DNA of 55,303 nt from Gemmatimonadota bacterium (lineage in GTDB: Bacteria; Latescibacterota; UBA2968), in contig JAPPAB010000079.1 in assembly GCA_026705765.1 (NCBI GenBank), forward strand, positions 1 through 55,303. Reading direction: 5' to 3'. Positions 18,401 to 27,634 of the stretch are shown piece after piece; position 1 is the stretch's first letter, and each line of letters begins with the position of its first letter. A model generated the notes under the pieces. That model had not been told where the DNA came from, did no database searches, and saw nothing but the letters and a program-made list of their open reading frames with translations. The position numbers were made by a program, and so were the translations under genes.

Positions 18401-21400
18401 ATGTCTTACAAATTCACACAAACAATTCTCATTCTCCTGACCCTGAGCACACAGGCTCTCGCGCAATTTGACGCCAATCATCCCGAACTGGACTGGCGCG
18501 TCATAGAAACCGAACACTTCAAAGTCTATTACCATCAGGGCCTGGAAAAACTGGCTCCGCGTGCTGCACAGGTCGCCGAAGACGCGTACGGCCCAATCGC
18601 ATCCTTTTACAATTTTGATCCCGACAGCAAAGTCCGCATCATCCTCAAAGACACCGAAGACTATGCCAATGGCGCGGCGTATTATTACCACAACACCATC
18701 GAAATCTGGGTTTCCAACCTCGACTTTGCACTGCGCGGCAGTACAGATTGGCTCCCGAATGTGATAACGCACGAATTGACACACATCATCTCCCTTCAAA
18801 TCGCCCGAAAATCCTCGCGGCGCATCCCGGCCATCTTTGTCAACTACCTGCAATATCAGGGCGAGGGCAAACGCGACGACATCCTGGCTGGCTACCCCAA
18901 TGTCCTGGCCGCGTATGCCATCCCCGCCACCATCATCCCCCCCTGGTTTGCCGAAGGCACGGCGCAATACATGGCACCGGGCGCACAACACGACCGCTGG
19001 GACTCGCACCGCGATATGGTCTTGCGCCAGGCCACGCGCAATGGGAGCTTGCTCACCCGCAACGAAATGTCCGTCTTCGGCGCGAAAACAGGTCTCGGAT
19101 TTGAAAAAGTATATGACCACGGCTATTCGCTCACCCTCTTTATTGTCGATACCTTTGGGCGCGACAAACTCCCCGAATTGTATCGGCAAATGAAAGTCTG
19201 GTGGCGCACGGATTTCGGCGGCGCAATCCGCGCGACCCTGGGCATCTCTGTAAGCGAATTGCACACGCGCTGGATCGCATCGCTCAAAAAACGCTATGCG
19301 ACTCAAATCGCACGGATCGAAACCAACCCCGAACAGGGCGACCTCATCCGCGAAGACGGCTACCTCAACCTGCATCCCCGCTGGTCGCCCGACGGCAAAA
19401 AAATCGCCTATCTCTCCAATAAAGGGCGCGATTACGGGCGCACGAGTTTGATGGTCTATACCCTCGCCGACAGCAGCGTGGAACTCACTGCTCCCAGTGC
19501 CGTCACGGCCTTTGACTGGTCAACCGATGGCGAACAATTCCTCTACGCGCGCCACAGCCAGCCCAACAAATACGGCGGGCGGCAATGGGATTTCTATACC
19601 ATAGATCCCAAAGCCTCGAAATCGGGCCTATTTCAAAATGTCAAAACCGCCATTGGCCTCGCGCGTGCCACCTTCCCGGGCGAAACGCGACTCAGCACAG
19701 GCTTGCGCGGCATTCACCCGACCTATTCGCCAGACGGAACGCAAATTGCATTTGTCAAAAATGGCGGGGGCAACACCAATCTCTGCATCCTGGACATTGC
19801 AGCAGACACCATTCGCTATCTCACATCCTTCGACGACGGCTCACAGGTTGCCACCCCGCGCTGGTCGCCCGATGGATCGCAAATCGCATTCTCGCTCTAC
19901 CGAAGTGGTACCTCGCGGGACATTGCCACCATTCCCGCAACAGGTGGAAACTACACAGTGCGCGTTGCCTCCCGCGAAACCGACCGCGACCCGTGCTGGA
20001 CACCCGATGGGTCATCCCTCGTATTTGCCTCTGACCACGACGGCATCTTCAACCTGTACCGCGCAAATCTATCCAGCGGCGCAATAGATCGCCTCACCCG
20101 CGTGTACGGCGGTGCATTTCAACCCCATGTGCATCCAGATGGCGACCGCATTGCCTATGCCCACTACGGCAAAAACGCCTACGAAATTCGCGTTATTTCC
20201 CAGCCATTAAATGAACCCGTAGCGAGCAACATCTTTCAGGTCGAACCCTTCGCGGCCGCAAAGCCTAAACCCGCAATAACGAGTCGCCCATACAAAAATG
20301 AGTTTTCATCCACCACCATACTTCCACGTCTGGCAATCGACAGCGGCAAACTCAAACTCGGCGCCATAGCGGGATCTGACGACGTCTTGCGAAAACAAAC
20401 CTTTTTCATCAGTGGCCTGCTTGCCCACGACCTGGACATGGATTTATACGCGCTTTACGAATACCGCAAAAAACGGCCTACTTTCTTTCTCGAAGCCTAT
20501 CGCATATCGCGCCACGTTGAAGAAGATGTAATCAGCCGCGACGAAGACTTCCGCATCTACAACCGCACCTTCGCGCTGACGGGCATTGAAATAGGCGGCA
20601 AATACACCATGAGACGCGGCGGTATGATCGACGCCCGCCTCGTGTATCATCGCACGGGTGCCGTTCTGGATCAAGCGCGGTTCAACGGCCTCAATCGCGA
20701 CATAGTCGGCGCCACTACGCTCAACGGATTTGACCTCGCCCTCACCTATCGTCTCGATGCCATAGGCCGCTCACGCGACTCGGAAATCAACCCCCGATCC
20801 GGACGCCGTCTCGCGTTGCGTTACGACCGCTATTTCAACTGGTTCATCAGCGGCTTTGAGGAAAATACCTCGCTAATTATCGAAACCTACGATCGCTATT
20901 TCTACAACCAGCTCTCCCTCGACTGGAATGAATTTATCCCGACTGCCCCCGGACGCAGTGCGCTGAGTTTCCGCTTTTTTGGCGGCCTGATCGACAGCGA
21001 AGTTGACGACACCTTTGACTTCTTCCTCGGCGGCTTGCCCGGCATGAAGGGATATACGTTTTACAGCCTGGAAGGCCGCCGTGCCCTGATGTTGCGATCG
21101 GCTTATCGCTTTCCCCTCTGGTCGCGCATCGACCGACAAACCGGCCCGATCTACTCCGACCAGCTATACGGCGCATTCTTTGCCGGAATCGCCCGCGCCT
21201 GGGACGGTAAACCCGAGGACGCGATACTCAAACGCGGCTGGAAACGCGAACTGGGCACACAATTGCGCTACGACGCCACCTCGTTTTATCTTTTTCCCAC
21301 ACGCGCCAGCATCGACGTAGCCTACGGCTTCGACCATGTGCCTTTGCAACGGGCTGGCGATCCACTTGAACGAAGCGGCTTGAAGATTTACTTTACATTG

Positions 21401-21442
21401 TTATTTGGATTTGTTACAGATGTTGGGAAAGGCAACTTTTAG
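18401..21442 (+). CDS. Surface metallopeptidase (HEXXH) with TolB-like propeller and C-terminal outer-membrane barrel
   Basis: 1013 residues. Signal peptide to about residue 21 (ALAQ). Residues 30-290 form a gluzincin/peptidase-MA-like domain: HELTH at 124-128 with the third ligand E185 in WFAEGTAQY. Residues 310-620 contain repeated PD40/TolB propeller blades (HPRWSPDGKKIAYLS, HPTYSPDGTQIAFV, TPRWSPDGSQIAFS, DPCWTPDGSSLVFASD). From about 650 the sequence turns into beta strands with DVLRKQTFFISGL, NPRSGRRLALRYD and GGLPGMKGYTF, like the BamA/Omp85-type barrels, ending in LLFGFVTDVGKGNF. So one chain may carry a periplasmic or surface protease, a propeller and its own membrane pore. A paralogue begins at 52808. 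Confidence 0.82.
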   Translation: MSYKFTQTILILLTLSTQALAQFDANHPELDWRVIETEHFKVYYHQGLEKLAPRAAQVAEDAYGPIASFYNFDPDSKVRIILKDTEDYANGAAYYYHNTIEIWVSNLDFALRGSTDWLPNVITHELTHIISLQIARKSSRRIPAIFVNYLQYQGEGKRDDILAGYPNVLAAYAIPATIIPPWFAEGTAQYMAPGAQHDRWDSHRDMVLRQATRNGSLLTRNEMSVFGAKTGLGFEKVYDHGYSLTLFIVDTFGRDKLPELYRQMKVWWRTDFGGAIRATLGISVSELHTRWIASLKKRYATQIARIETNPEQGDLIREDGYLNLHPRWSPDGKKIAYLSNKGRDYGRTSLMVYTLADSSVELTAPSAVTAFDWSTDGEQFLYARHSQPNKYGGRQWDFYTIDPKASKSGLFQNVKTAIGLARATFPGETRLSTGLRGIHPTYSPDGTQIAFVKNGGGNTNLCILDIAADTIRYLTSFDDGSQVATPRWSPDGSQIAFSLYRSGTSRDIATIPATGGNYTVRVASRETDRDPCWTPDGSSLVFASDHDGIFNLYRANLSSGAIDRLTRVYGGAFQPHVHPDGDRIAYAHYGKNAYEIRVISQPLNEPVASNIFQVEPFAAAKPKPAITSRPYKNEFSSTTILPRLAIDSGKLKLGAIAGSDDVLRKQTFFISGLLAHDLDMDLYALYEYRKKRPTFFLEAYRISRHVEEDVISRDEDFRIYNRTFALTGIEIGGKYTMRRGGMIDARLVYHRTGAVLDQARFNGLNRDIVGATTLNGFDLALTYRLDAIGRSRDSEINPRSGRRLALRYDRYFNWFISGFEENTSLIIETYDRYFYNQLSLDWNEFIPTAPGRSALSFRFFGGLIDSEVDDTFDFFLGGLPGMKGYTFYSLEGRRALMLRSAYRFPLWSRIDRQTGPIYSDQLYGAFFAGIARAWDGKPEDAILKRGWKRELGTQLRYDATSFYLFPTRASIDVAYGFDHVPLQRAGDPLERSGLKIYFTLLFGFVTDVGKGNF

Positions 21443-21456
21443 CCAAAGGACTCCCC

Positions 21457-22128
21457 ATGCGAAAATTCACACTCTGCACGCTTGTTTTCGCGCTCATGTG
21501 CGGGCAGGCTACCGCGGAAAAATCGCCAAAAACGGCCTTCTTTCTCTCACTACTTGTACCGGGTTTGGGTGAATTATATGCCGGGGCCAAAATACGCGCA
21601 GTCGGGTTTATGGGCGCCGAAGCCCTCACCTGGACCGCTTATATTTCCTGGCGGGGCAAGGGCAATGATATTAAGGAAGAATTTCGAGCGTATGCCGATC
21701 GGCATTGGCGGGAACCGCGGTACAGCGCCTGGCGGGAATGGAACAAAACTCAGCCCGATCCATATCACGAAACCCACGCCCTACCCTCCAAAAGCGAAGA
21801 CACGCAACAGTATTACGAACTCATTGGCAAATACCACCAATTTGTCTATGGCTGGGACGATGTGACGGCTGACTTTTCCACCGATAACAAAAACGTGCCA
21901 TCGTCACGCAGGCTGGACTATGAAACCCGTCGCAACGACAGCAACAAATACCTCAAGCGCGCGTCTGTTGTCACGGGCCTGGCCGTGCTCAACCACATTG
22001 CCAGTGCCATACACGCCTCGGCCTATACGCGCACGCTACAAAAACAGACCGGACCGAGCTTGTGGATCGACATCACACCTGTCGATAGCTATGGAAGGTC
22101 CATGGTCGAACTGAAAACGAGATTTTAG
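21457..22128 (+). CDS. Exported hypothetical protein, PGLGELYAG family (copy 1)
   Basis: 223 residues. Signal peptide (cleavage near TATAEK), then KTAFFLSLLVPGLGELYAGAKIRAVGFMGAEALTWTAY, a hydrophobic hairpin resembling DUF5683-like proteins of Bacteroidetes, a polar middle of 110 residues and a second hydrophobic segment near residue 170 (VVTGLAVLNHIASAIHA). Ends in an aromatic residue after alternating polar/hydrophobic residues. AAAGGA lies six bases before the ATG. It follows the barrel protein closely and is itself followed, after four bases, by a paralogue; function unknown. Confidence 0.8.
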   Translation: MRKFTLCTLVFALMCGQATAEKSPKTAFFLSLLVPGLGELYAGAKIRAVGFMGAEALTWTAYISWRGKGNDIKEEFRAYADRHWREPRYSAWREWNKTQPDPYHETHALPSKSEDTQQYYELIGKYHQFVYGWDDVTADFSTDNKNVPSSRRLDYETRRNDSNKYLKRASVVTGLAVLNHIASAIHASAYTRTLQKQTGPSLWIDITPVDSYGRSMVELKTRF

Positions 22129-22132
22129 CACC

Positions 22133-22762
22133 GTGAAACCATCATCTCAAATTCTAATCGCATTCTCAATCGCCTGTTTGCTCGCGCCATCTGTCGCATT
22201 TGCACAAGAAGCGAAATCACCGAAAAAAGCCGCTTTTTTATCGGTCCTTTTACCCGGCCTGGGCGAGCGGTATGCGGGCGGACGAAAATCCGCCAATTTT
22301 TTTCTCTTCACCGAAGGCATGTTCTGGACGGGCGTATTTGCATTTAAAAAACTCAACACCACGCGAGAAAACACCTTCCGCGCTTATGCCGCGGCACGCG
22401 CTGGCGCAACCACGGTCAAAAAACCCAACTCCCATTACGACCGCCTGTCCAGTTACAACAGCATCTACGACTACAATGCCCGGCTGCAATACGTCGAGGG
22501 CTCATCGGCCACCCCACTGCCAGAAACACCCGAAAACTTTTGGGAGTGGGACACACCGTCTTCCCGCGAACACTTTCGAGAACTGCGAAGCAAAGCCACC
22601 TGGGCGCGCACGCGCAGTTTTCTCTTTGTGGGCGCACTCATCTTCAACCGCTTTGCCAGCGCGCTAAACGCCGCCAGCATCGCCGCCAAAACCCGCCCCA
22701 TCGCAACAGTCTCCCCCAACACCTCTGGAGACTTACAGGTACGTCTCTCAGTCCGGTTTTGA
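22133..22762 (+). CDS. Exported hypothetical protein, PGLGERYAG family (copy 2)
   Basis: 209 residues, GTG start. Same plan as its neighbour: signal peptide to AFAQ, then SPKKAAFLSVLLPGLGERYAGGRKSANFFLFTEGMFWTGVFAF, a central Tyr/Asn-rich polar part, and a distal segment SFLFVGALIFNRFASALNAA. Both end in RF or VRF. The shared KxAFxxSxLxPGLGExYAG block makes a tandem duplication clear although the middles have diverged. Cotranscribed with the peptidase gene two bases downstream. Confidence 0.78.
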   Translation: MKPSSQILIAFSIACLLAPSVAFAQEAKSPKKAAFLSVLLPGLGERYAGGRKSANFFLFTEGMFWTGVFAFKKLNTTRENTFRAYAAARAGATTVKKPNSHYDRLSSYNSIYDYNARLQYVEGSSATPLPETPENFWEWDTPSSREHFRELRSKATWARTRSFLFVGALIFNRFASALNAASIAAKTRPIATVSPNTSGDLQVRLSVRF

Positions 22763-22764
22763 CA

Positions 22765-24291
22765 ATGCCTCTGCCAACAATCCTCAAACGCGATTTGCGT
22801 TATATCCTAATTTTTTTTCCCTGCTGCATTGTGCTTTTTTGCATCACAGCCCACGCCCACCCCATCCCTCAAAGCGGAACCCACCTGATTCCACGTCAAA
22901 CCACACCCTATCTCCCCGCAACCAAAATATCCCTCTCCACGCCTTTCCGCGTTGGCGATACGCTCACGCTACCGGCATACAGTTTTCAACTGGTTGGCGG
23001 CGGGAAATACCACACCACAACAACCTGTCGCTATGTGGGCGACCACTGTTACATTTTTGTAGAAGATGACATGTGGAACACCCCACGCGTAACACAAACG
23101 GGCATTGAATCCCTTGCCCTTGCATTTGATAAATCCACCGCACACCATCCCAACCGCGGCATTTACGAGACTGTCACCGACCTCTTTGGCGATCCCCCGG
23201 ATGTCGATGCCGATCCCCGCATACTCATCCTGGTACTCGATGTGCTCGACAGTCCAATTACGGGCATCACATTTGTCGGTTATATCGACACCGACAACGA
23301 AGCCCCGCCCGTCTCGCGCGAAATCATTTATATTGACGCACGCCCCCTCGACATTGACAGCAACCTCGCACGCGCCACACTCGCCCACGAATTTCAGCAC
23401 CTGATCCACTGGAAAGCCGATCACGACGAAGCCAAATGGCTCGACGAAGGGTGCTCGGAATACGCCGAACTCGCCTGTGGATACAAAGACACGACAGCAG
23501 CCGCGACCGAAAATTTTCTCTCGCTCGCGGCCAACACAGGCCTCACCCATTGGGAAGATCAATTTTTTGATTTTGACCAGGCATATCTCTACATGACGTA
23601 CTTCGCACAGCGCTATGGCGAGGGCGCACTCCGCAAACTCGTCGCAGACCCGGACAGCAGTATCGCGAGCATCGACAATGTCCTTCAATCGCTCGACGCG
23701 CCCGAACGATTTGACCACCTCTTTGGACAATGGGCCGCTGCCATGTACCTCGACGGTGAGGGCGACCTCGGCTATCGCGCCATTGATCTGCATCCCGCAA
23801 AGCGCGAAGTCCTCACCATCCCGACCAATAATCTCACGCGACGTGCCGCGCGCTGGGGCATAGACTATCTCGATCTGGGCAAAACACCCGGCCTCGCCTT
23901 CACCATTCAATCCACAGGTGACAACGATCTCCTCGTCACACTCATCGCCGAAGGGGATCAACCCTTTGCCGCACCGATCCCCATTTCAGCCTCACAGCAC
24001 AAACGCATTCACACATCGGGCAATATTGCCAGAACCCTCGCCATCACCTCCACATCTGGCACAACAATCGGTTACACCCTATCCGTATCTGAACTCGCAT
24101 CCGGTCCCACAACCTCAGACTTTGACGGCGACGGGGAAATCGGCTTCTCCGACTTCCTCGCCTTTGCCTCTGTCTTTGGCAAAACCGCAGGCGACATTGG
24201 CTTCGACCCCACCTTTGACCTCGACGGCGACCTGCGCGTCACCTTCTCTGACTTCCTCATCTTTGTCCAGAATTTCGGCGCAGACTTTTAA
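22765..24291 (+). CDS. Secreted M30-like zinc metallopeptidase with C-terminal dockerin-like domain
   Basis: 508 residues from ATG 22765; the frame is open further upstream but the signal peptide (hydrophobic core LIFFPCCIVLFCITAHAH) begins here. Zinc site: H208-E-F-Q-H212 with LIHWKADHDEAKWLDEGCSEYAE, whose Glu near 228 or 232 would be the third ligand, like hyicolysin-type (M30) peptidases. The last 60 residues are two EF-hand-like repeats, DFDGDGEIGFSDFLAFASVF and DLDGDLRVTFSDFLIFVQNF, matching the dockerin pair of the dehydrogenase gene at 13981. It starts two bases after the previous stop. Confidence 0.85.
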   Translation: MPLPTILKRDLRYILIFFPCCIVLFCITAHAHPIPQSGTHLIPRQTTPYLPATKISLSTPFRVGDTLTLPAYSFQLVGGGKYHTTTTCRYVGDHCYIFVEDDMWNTPRVTQTGIESLALAFDKSTAHHPNRGIYETVTDLFGDPPDVDADPRILILVLDVLDSPITGITFVGYIDTDNEAPPVSREIIYIDARPLDIDSNLARATLAHEFQHLIHWKADHDEAKWLDEGCSEYAELACGYKDTTAAATENFLSLAANTGLTHWEDQFFDFDQAYLYMTYFAQRYGEGALRKLVADPDSSIASIDNVLQSLDAPERFDHLFGQWAAAMYLDGEGDLGYRAIDLHPAKREVLTIPTNNLTRRAARWGIDYLDLGKTPGLAFTIQSTGDNDLLVTLIAEGDQPFAAPIPISASQHKRIHTSGNIARTLAITSTSGTTIGYTLSVSELASGPTTSDFDGDGEIGFSDFLAFASVFGKTAGDIGFDPTFDLDGDLRVTFSDFLIFVQNFGADF

Positions 24292-24315
24292 CATAAAAAA
24301 ACGAAAGGCACGCCC

Positions 24316-25908
24316 ATGCCAATCACGACTCTTATTCACTCAGGTAAAATTATCGACGGCACCGGCAACCCCTATTTCTACGGCGACATAGCGCTTGAAA
24401 ACGGCAAAATATCCACCATCGAACCGCCGGGGACCATCCCCCGCGATGGCATCGGCGAAATCGTCGATGCATCCGGTCACATCATCTGCCCCGGCTTCAT
24501 CGACATCCAGAGCCACTCCATCGTCCCGCTCATGCGCGATGGGCGATGCCTCTCCAAAATCACCCAGGGCATCACCACCGAAATCATGGGCGAAGCGTGG
24601 ACCCCCGCACCTGTTGGCGGCTCCAACACCCTCTCGCGATCTCTACCCAAAAACTGGCGGGAACGCGCGCGGAACTGGCACCGCTTCGGCAACTGGCTCG
24701 ACGCCATGATCAAAGCTGGCGTCTCACCCAACGTCGGCTCCTTCCTGGGCGCGGGCACCCTGCGCTCGCTGGCAATGGGCATGCGGATGAGCGAGCCAAC
24801 CCCCGACGAAATGAAAACCATGCACCGCATCATGTCCGAATCCATGGAAGACGGCGCCTTCGGTCCCTCCTATGCCCTCATCTACCCACCGGACACATAT
24901 ACCAGCACGGATGAAATCGTCGAAATCTGCAAGACAGCGGCGCAATTCGGCGGCATCTACATCACCCACATCCGGTCCGAAGCCGACAAACTTCTCGAAG
25001 CCCTGGACGAAGCCATCGAAATCGGACAGCGCGCCAACATCCCGGTCGAAATCTATCACCTCAAAGCCGTCGCCGAGCGCAACTATCCTAAAATGCACCA
25101 GGTCATTGCGCGCATAAACCAGGTACGCGCCGAGGACCTCGACATCACCGCCGATATGTATCCCTATCCCGCAAGCGGCACCGGCCTATCCACTGTCCTG
25201 CCCACCTGGGTGGCCGCAGACGGCAAATTCTTCGACAACCTGCGCGACCCCGACATCCGCGCAAAAATCGTCTCCGAAGTCAGAGACCGCCAGGGCGAGA
25301 TACCCCGTCGCCCCGACCAGATCGCCCCGGTCGCATTCAAAAAACCCGAAAACCAGCAGTACATCGGCAAACGCCTTTCCGAAATAGCCGAGATGCGCGA
25401 CCAGGACTGGATAGAAGCCACCATCGACCTCCTGCTATCGGAGAACCAGCGCATCTTCACCATCTACCACACCATGTCCGAAGACAACGTCCGTCTCCAA
25501 CTCCAGCTCCCCTGGATCAAAGTCTCCACCGACGCGGGCGGCGTCGATCCAGAATGGGCGGCTGCTGAAGGACCGCTCCACCCCCGGTCGTACGGAACCT
25601 ACCCCCGCGTCCTGGGCCGCTATGTCCGCGACGAAAAACTCATGCCAATCGAAGAAGCCATCCGCAAAATGACCTCCTCAGTCGCCAATCGCCTCTCACT
25701 GTGGGACCGCGGGCGACTCCAGCCCAACTGTTGGGCCGACATCGTCGTCTTTGACCCTGACATCGTCGCCGACCGCTCGACATTCGACGACTCTCACCAA
25801 CTCTCTATCGGCATCCGCGACGTCTTCGTCAACGGCATCCGCGTCCTCAAAAATAGCGAACACACAGGTGCAACCCCTGGAATGTTCGTCAAGGGTCCGG
25901 GAGCGTAA
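24316..25908 (+). CDS. N-acyl-D-amino-acid deacylase-like amidohydrolase
   Basis: 530 residues, cytoplasmic. Amidohydrolase superfamily: HSGKIIDGTGNPYFYGDIAL, PGFIDIQSHS, QGITTEIMGE, ITHIRSEAD (metal His), PVEIYHLKA (metal His), STDAGG (catalytic Asp) and the C-terminal RKMTSSVANRLSLWDRGRL typical of D-aminoacylases. In the characterised enzymes the first motif is D-x-H-x-H and a Cys ligand follows TT; here the first His is Gln (DIQSH) and the Cys position is Glu or Ala (GEAWTPAP). It could be a deacylase of a different subgroup or another hydrolase. It runs 20 bases into the convergent ankyrin gene. Confidence 0.8.
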   Translation: MPITTLIHSGKIIDGTGNPYFYGDIALENGKISTIEPPGTIPRDGIGEIVDASGHIICPGFIDIQSHSIVPLMRDGRCLSKITQGITTEIMGEAWTPAPVGGSNTLSRSLPKNWRERARNWHRFGNWLDAMIKAGVSPNVGSFLGAGTLRSLAMGMRMSEPTPDEMKTMHRIMSESMEDGAFGPSYALIYPPDTYTSTDEIVEICKTAAQFGGIYITHIRSEADKLLEALDEAIEIGQRANIPVEIYHLKAVAERNYPKMHQVIARINQVRAEDLDITADMYPYPASGTGLSTVLPTWVAADGKFFDNLRDPDIRAKIVSEVRDRQGEIPRRPDQIAPVAFKKPENQQYIGKRLSEIAEMRDQDWIEATIDLLLSENQRIFTIYHTMSEDNVRLQLQLPWIKVSTDAGGVDPEWAAAEGPLHPRSYGTYPRVLGRYVRDEKLMPIEEAIRKMTSSVANRLSLWDRGRLQPNCWADIVVFDPDIVADRSTFDDSHQLSIGIRDVFVNGIRVLKNSEHTGATPGMFVKGPGA

Positions 25909-26824
25909 GCAGGATCACACCGCGCCTGCGAAGCATATCGTCCACCCCATCATCGCCCGTTGTTTTACCAGCGAAGTTGAACTCCGATCCCGCATTGAGC
26001 AGCAATTCGATCACTCCCGCATAATCGGCATCTGGCACGGTATGATTTGCCAGAAAATACATTGTTGAACCAAGTGCTGTACCACCATAGTCATTCTTTA
26101 GCTCAACAGAAGCTCCGCACTCCAGAAGCATCTCGACCGTATCTCTTCGACCGCGTTGTGATGCCAGCATCAACCCCGTATTATTTGCCCCACCCTTTGC
26201 GTCTATATCCACGCCGCGTTTGAGAAGACATTCCACCACCTCAGTGTGTCCATACTTGCAAGCAGACCAGAATGCCTCTTCCAATTCCCTGCGGACTACC
26301 CCCCCCTCATCAACGAATTTTTCAACCAATTCAAACTCTCCCAAACCAGCGGCGACTTCGACATTCATAATTTTTGCACCGCATTTGAGAAGAGCCTGAA
26401 CCGACTCGGGATACTCAGAACTAAGCGCGAGCCTTAGTGGTTCACCATCTCCCTTTAACCCATCTACCCTGGCACTCGCATTGACGAATACGCTCACAAG
26501 CTCAGCGGCGACACCCGCTTTATGTGGATGAAAACTGGTCACCAGTGAAACAAGAGGCGTGGTCCCCGATCCTCCATCCAGAAACGTGGCATCTATTTCG
26601 GCACCAGCATCAATGAGTACATTTGCGACATCAACCGCGTTGACCGGTGTCCTCTGCCGTTCATCTTCCACGCCATTTGCCGCCACATAGTGGATCAACA
26701 TCGCCCTATGTGCTCTGGAGGACCGCATGCGAATCAGATCAGGCTCTCTCTCGAGCAGCGATTTGAGCGTCCCAATATCACCGGAAATCACGGCATCAAC
26801 TGCTTTCTCAAATTCCTCAGTCAT
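25889..26824 (-). CDS. Ankyrin-repeat protein
   Basis: 311 residues with no signal peptide. Ankyrin-type repeats are seen at VANVLIDAGAEIDATF, SVQALLKCGAKI, ELVEKFVDEGGVV, GHTEVVECLLKRGVDIDAKG and RRDTVEMLLECGASVELKN, about seven in all. Ankyrin stacks bind partner proteins and give no enzymatic function. The start lies three bases after the stop of the ABC ATPase gene, so both should be read from the sigma-54 promoter at 27556. Its 3' end overlaps the convergent amidohydrolase gene by 20 bases. Confidence 0.85.
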   Translation of the reverse strand: MTEEFEKAVDAVISGDIGTLKSLLEREPDLIRMRSSRAHRAMLIHYVAANGVEDERQRTPVNAVDVANVLIDAGAEIDATFLDGGSGTTPLVSLVTSFHPHKAGVAAELVSVFVNASARVDGLKGDGEPLRLALSSEYPESVQALLKCGAKIMNVEVAAGLGEFELVEKFVDEGGVVRRELEEAFWSACKYGHTEVVECLLKRGVDIDAKGGANNTGLMLASQRGRRDTVEMLLECGASVELKNDYGGTALGSTMYFLANHTVPDADYAGVIELLLNAGSEFNFAGKTTGDDGVDDMLRRRGVILLTLPDP

Positions 26825-26827
26825 ATT

Positions 26828-27502
26828 TCACACCCCCTCATCCTTCACCACTTCCCCATCGAGCAGATGCACAATACGCTTGCTATAGCCCGCCCACTTT
26901 TCCGAATGCGTCACCTGCACAATGGTTGTCCCCTCCCCGTGCAATTTGGTAAACAAATTCATCACATGCTCGCCCTGTGTCGAATTTAAGTTTCCCGTGG
27001 GTTCATCGGCCAGAATCACGCGCGGTTTAATCACCACGGCGCGCGCGACCCCCACGCGCTGTTGTTCGCCGCCAGACAACTGGTGGGGAAACAAATCCTT
27101 CTTCTCCACCAGATCAAACTCATCCAGCATCGCATTCACCATCTCCTCGCGTTCATCGCCCTTCACCTTCTTGTACAACAAAGGCGTCTCAATATTGCCG
27201 TACACAGTCAACTCATCAATCAAATGATAGCTCTGAAACACAAAGCCGATATTGTTCTTATGACAATCTGACCGCTCGCGCTCGCGCATCTTATGCACGG
27301 CTTCGCCGTCAAACAAATATTCCCCTCTATTCGACGAATCCAGCATACCCATAATATGCAACAACGTGGATTTGCCCGAACCAGAAGGACCCATAATGGA
27401 CACAAACTCCCCGGACGCGACCTCCAGATCAATCCCCTGCAACACAACCGTCCGAATAAAACGCGACGAATACCACTTTTGAATACCCGACATCTTAATC
27501 AT
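26828..27502 (-). CDS. ABC transporter ATP-binding protein, MacB/LolD type
   Basis: 224 residues, one ATPase domain: Walker [10 protein letters not shown]-loop FVFQSYHL, signature LSGGEQQRVGVARA, Walker [11 protein letters not shown]. The switch His lies in VTHSEKWAGYS. DEPTGNLNS is the MacB/LolD-group form. AGGAGGTG stands four bases before ATG 27502. No permease gene is adjacent, so the partner must be encoded elsewhere. It is preceded by a sigma-54 promoter with tandem dyads, and followed by an ankyrin gene. Confidence 0.92.
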   Translation of the reverse strand: MIKMSGIQKWYSSRFIRTVVLQGIDLEVASGEFVSIMGPSGSGKSTLLHIMGMLDSSNRGEYLFDGEAVHKMRERERSDCHKNNIGFVFQSYHLIDELTVYGNIETPLLYKKVKGDEREEMVNAMLDEFDLVEKKDLFPHQLSGGEQQRVGVARAVVIKPRVILADEPTGNLNSTQGEHVMNLFTKLHGEGTTIVQVTHSEKWAGYSKRIVHLLDGEVVKDEGV

Positions 27503-27555
27503 CTCGCACCTCCTCTATAATACTGAACGACGGATCAAATTTTAACCCCATCTAC

Positions 27556-27571
27556 TGCAATATCCGTGCCA
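27556..27571 (-). promoter_or_regulatory. Sigma-54 (RpoN) promoter
   Basis: On the minus strand TGGCACGGATATTGCA: an exact fit to TGGCAC-N5-TTGCA with GG and GC ten bases apart. It lies 54 bases ahead of the ABC ATPase start and its ribosome site, and downstream of two tandem dyads, as expected for RpoN-dependent transcription. Confidence 0.85.
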
Positions 27572-27634
27572 AAATATTTATCTCATTATTTATCAACATT
27601 TTAAAAAAAATGGCTAAATTGTACAACACCGCAA

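Noticed and set aside
18395-19375. 326-residue minus-strand ORF
   Set aside because: Antisense to the 18401 peptidase domain; codon-pattern shadow with no motif or ribosome site.
22969-23961. 330-residue minus-strand ORF
   Set aside because: Antisense to the M30-like peptidase, which has signal, zinc site and dockerin; the minus frame has no recognisable motif.
25889-25908. Overlap of the convergent amidohydrolase and ankyrin genes as a sign of misannotation
   Set aside because: Both frames keep family-typical sequence to near their ends, and short 3' overlaps of convergent genes are common.
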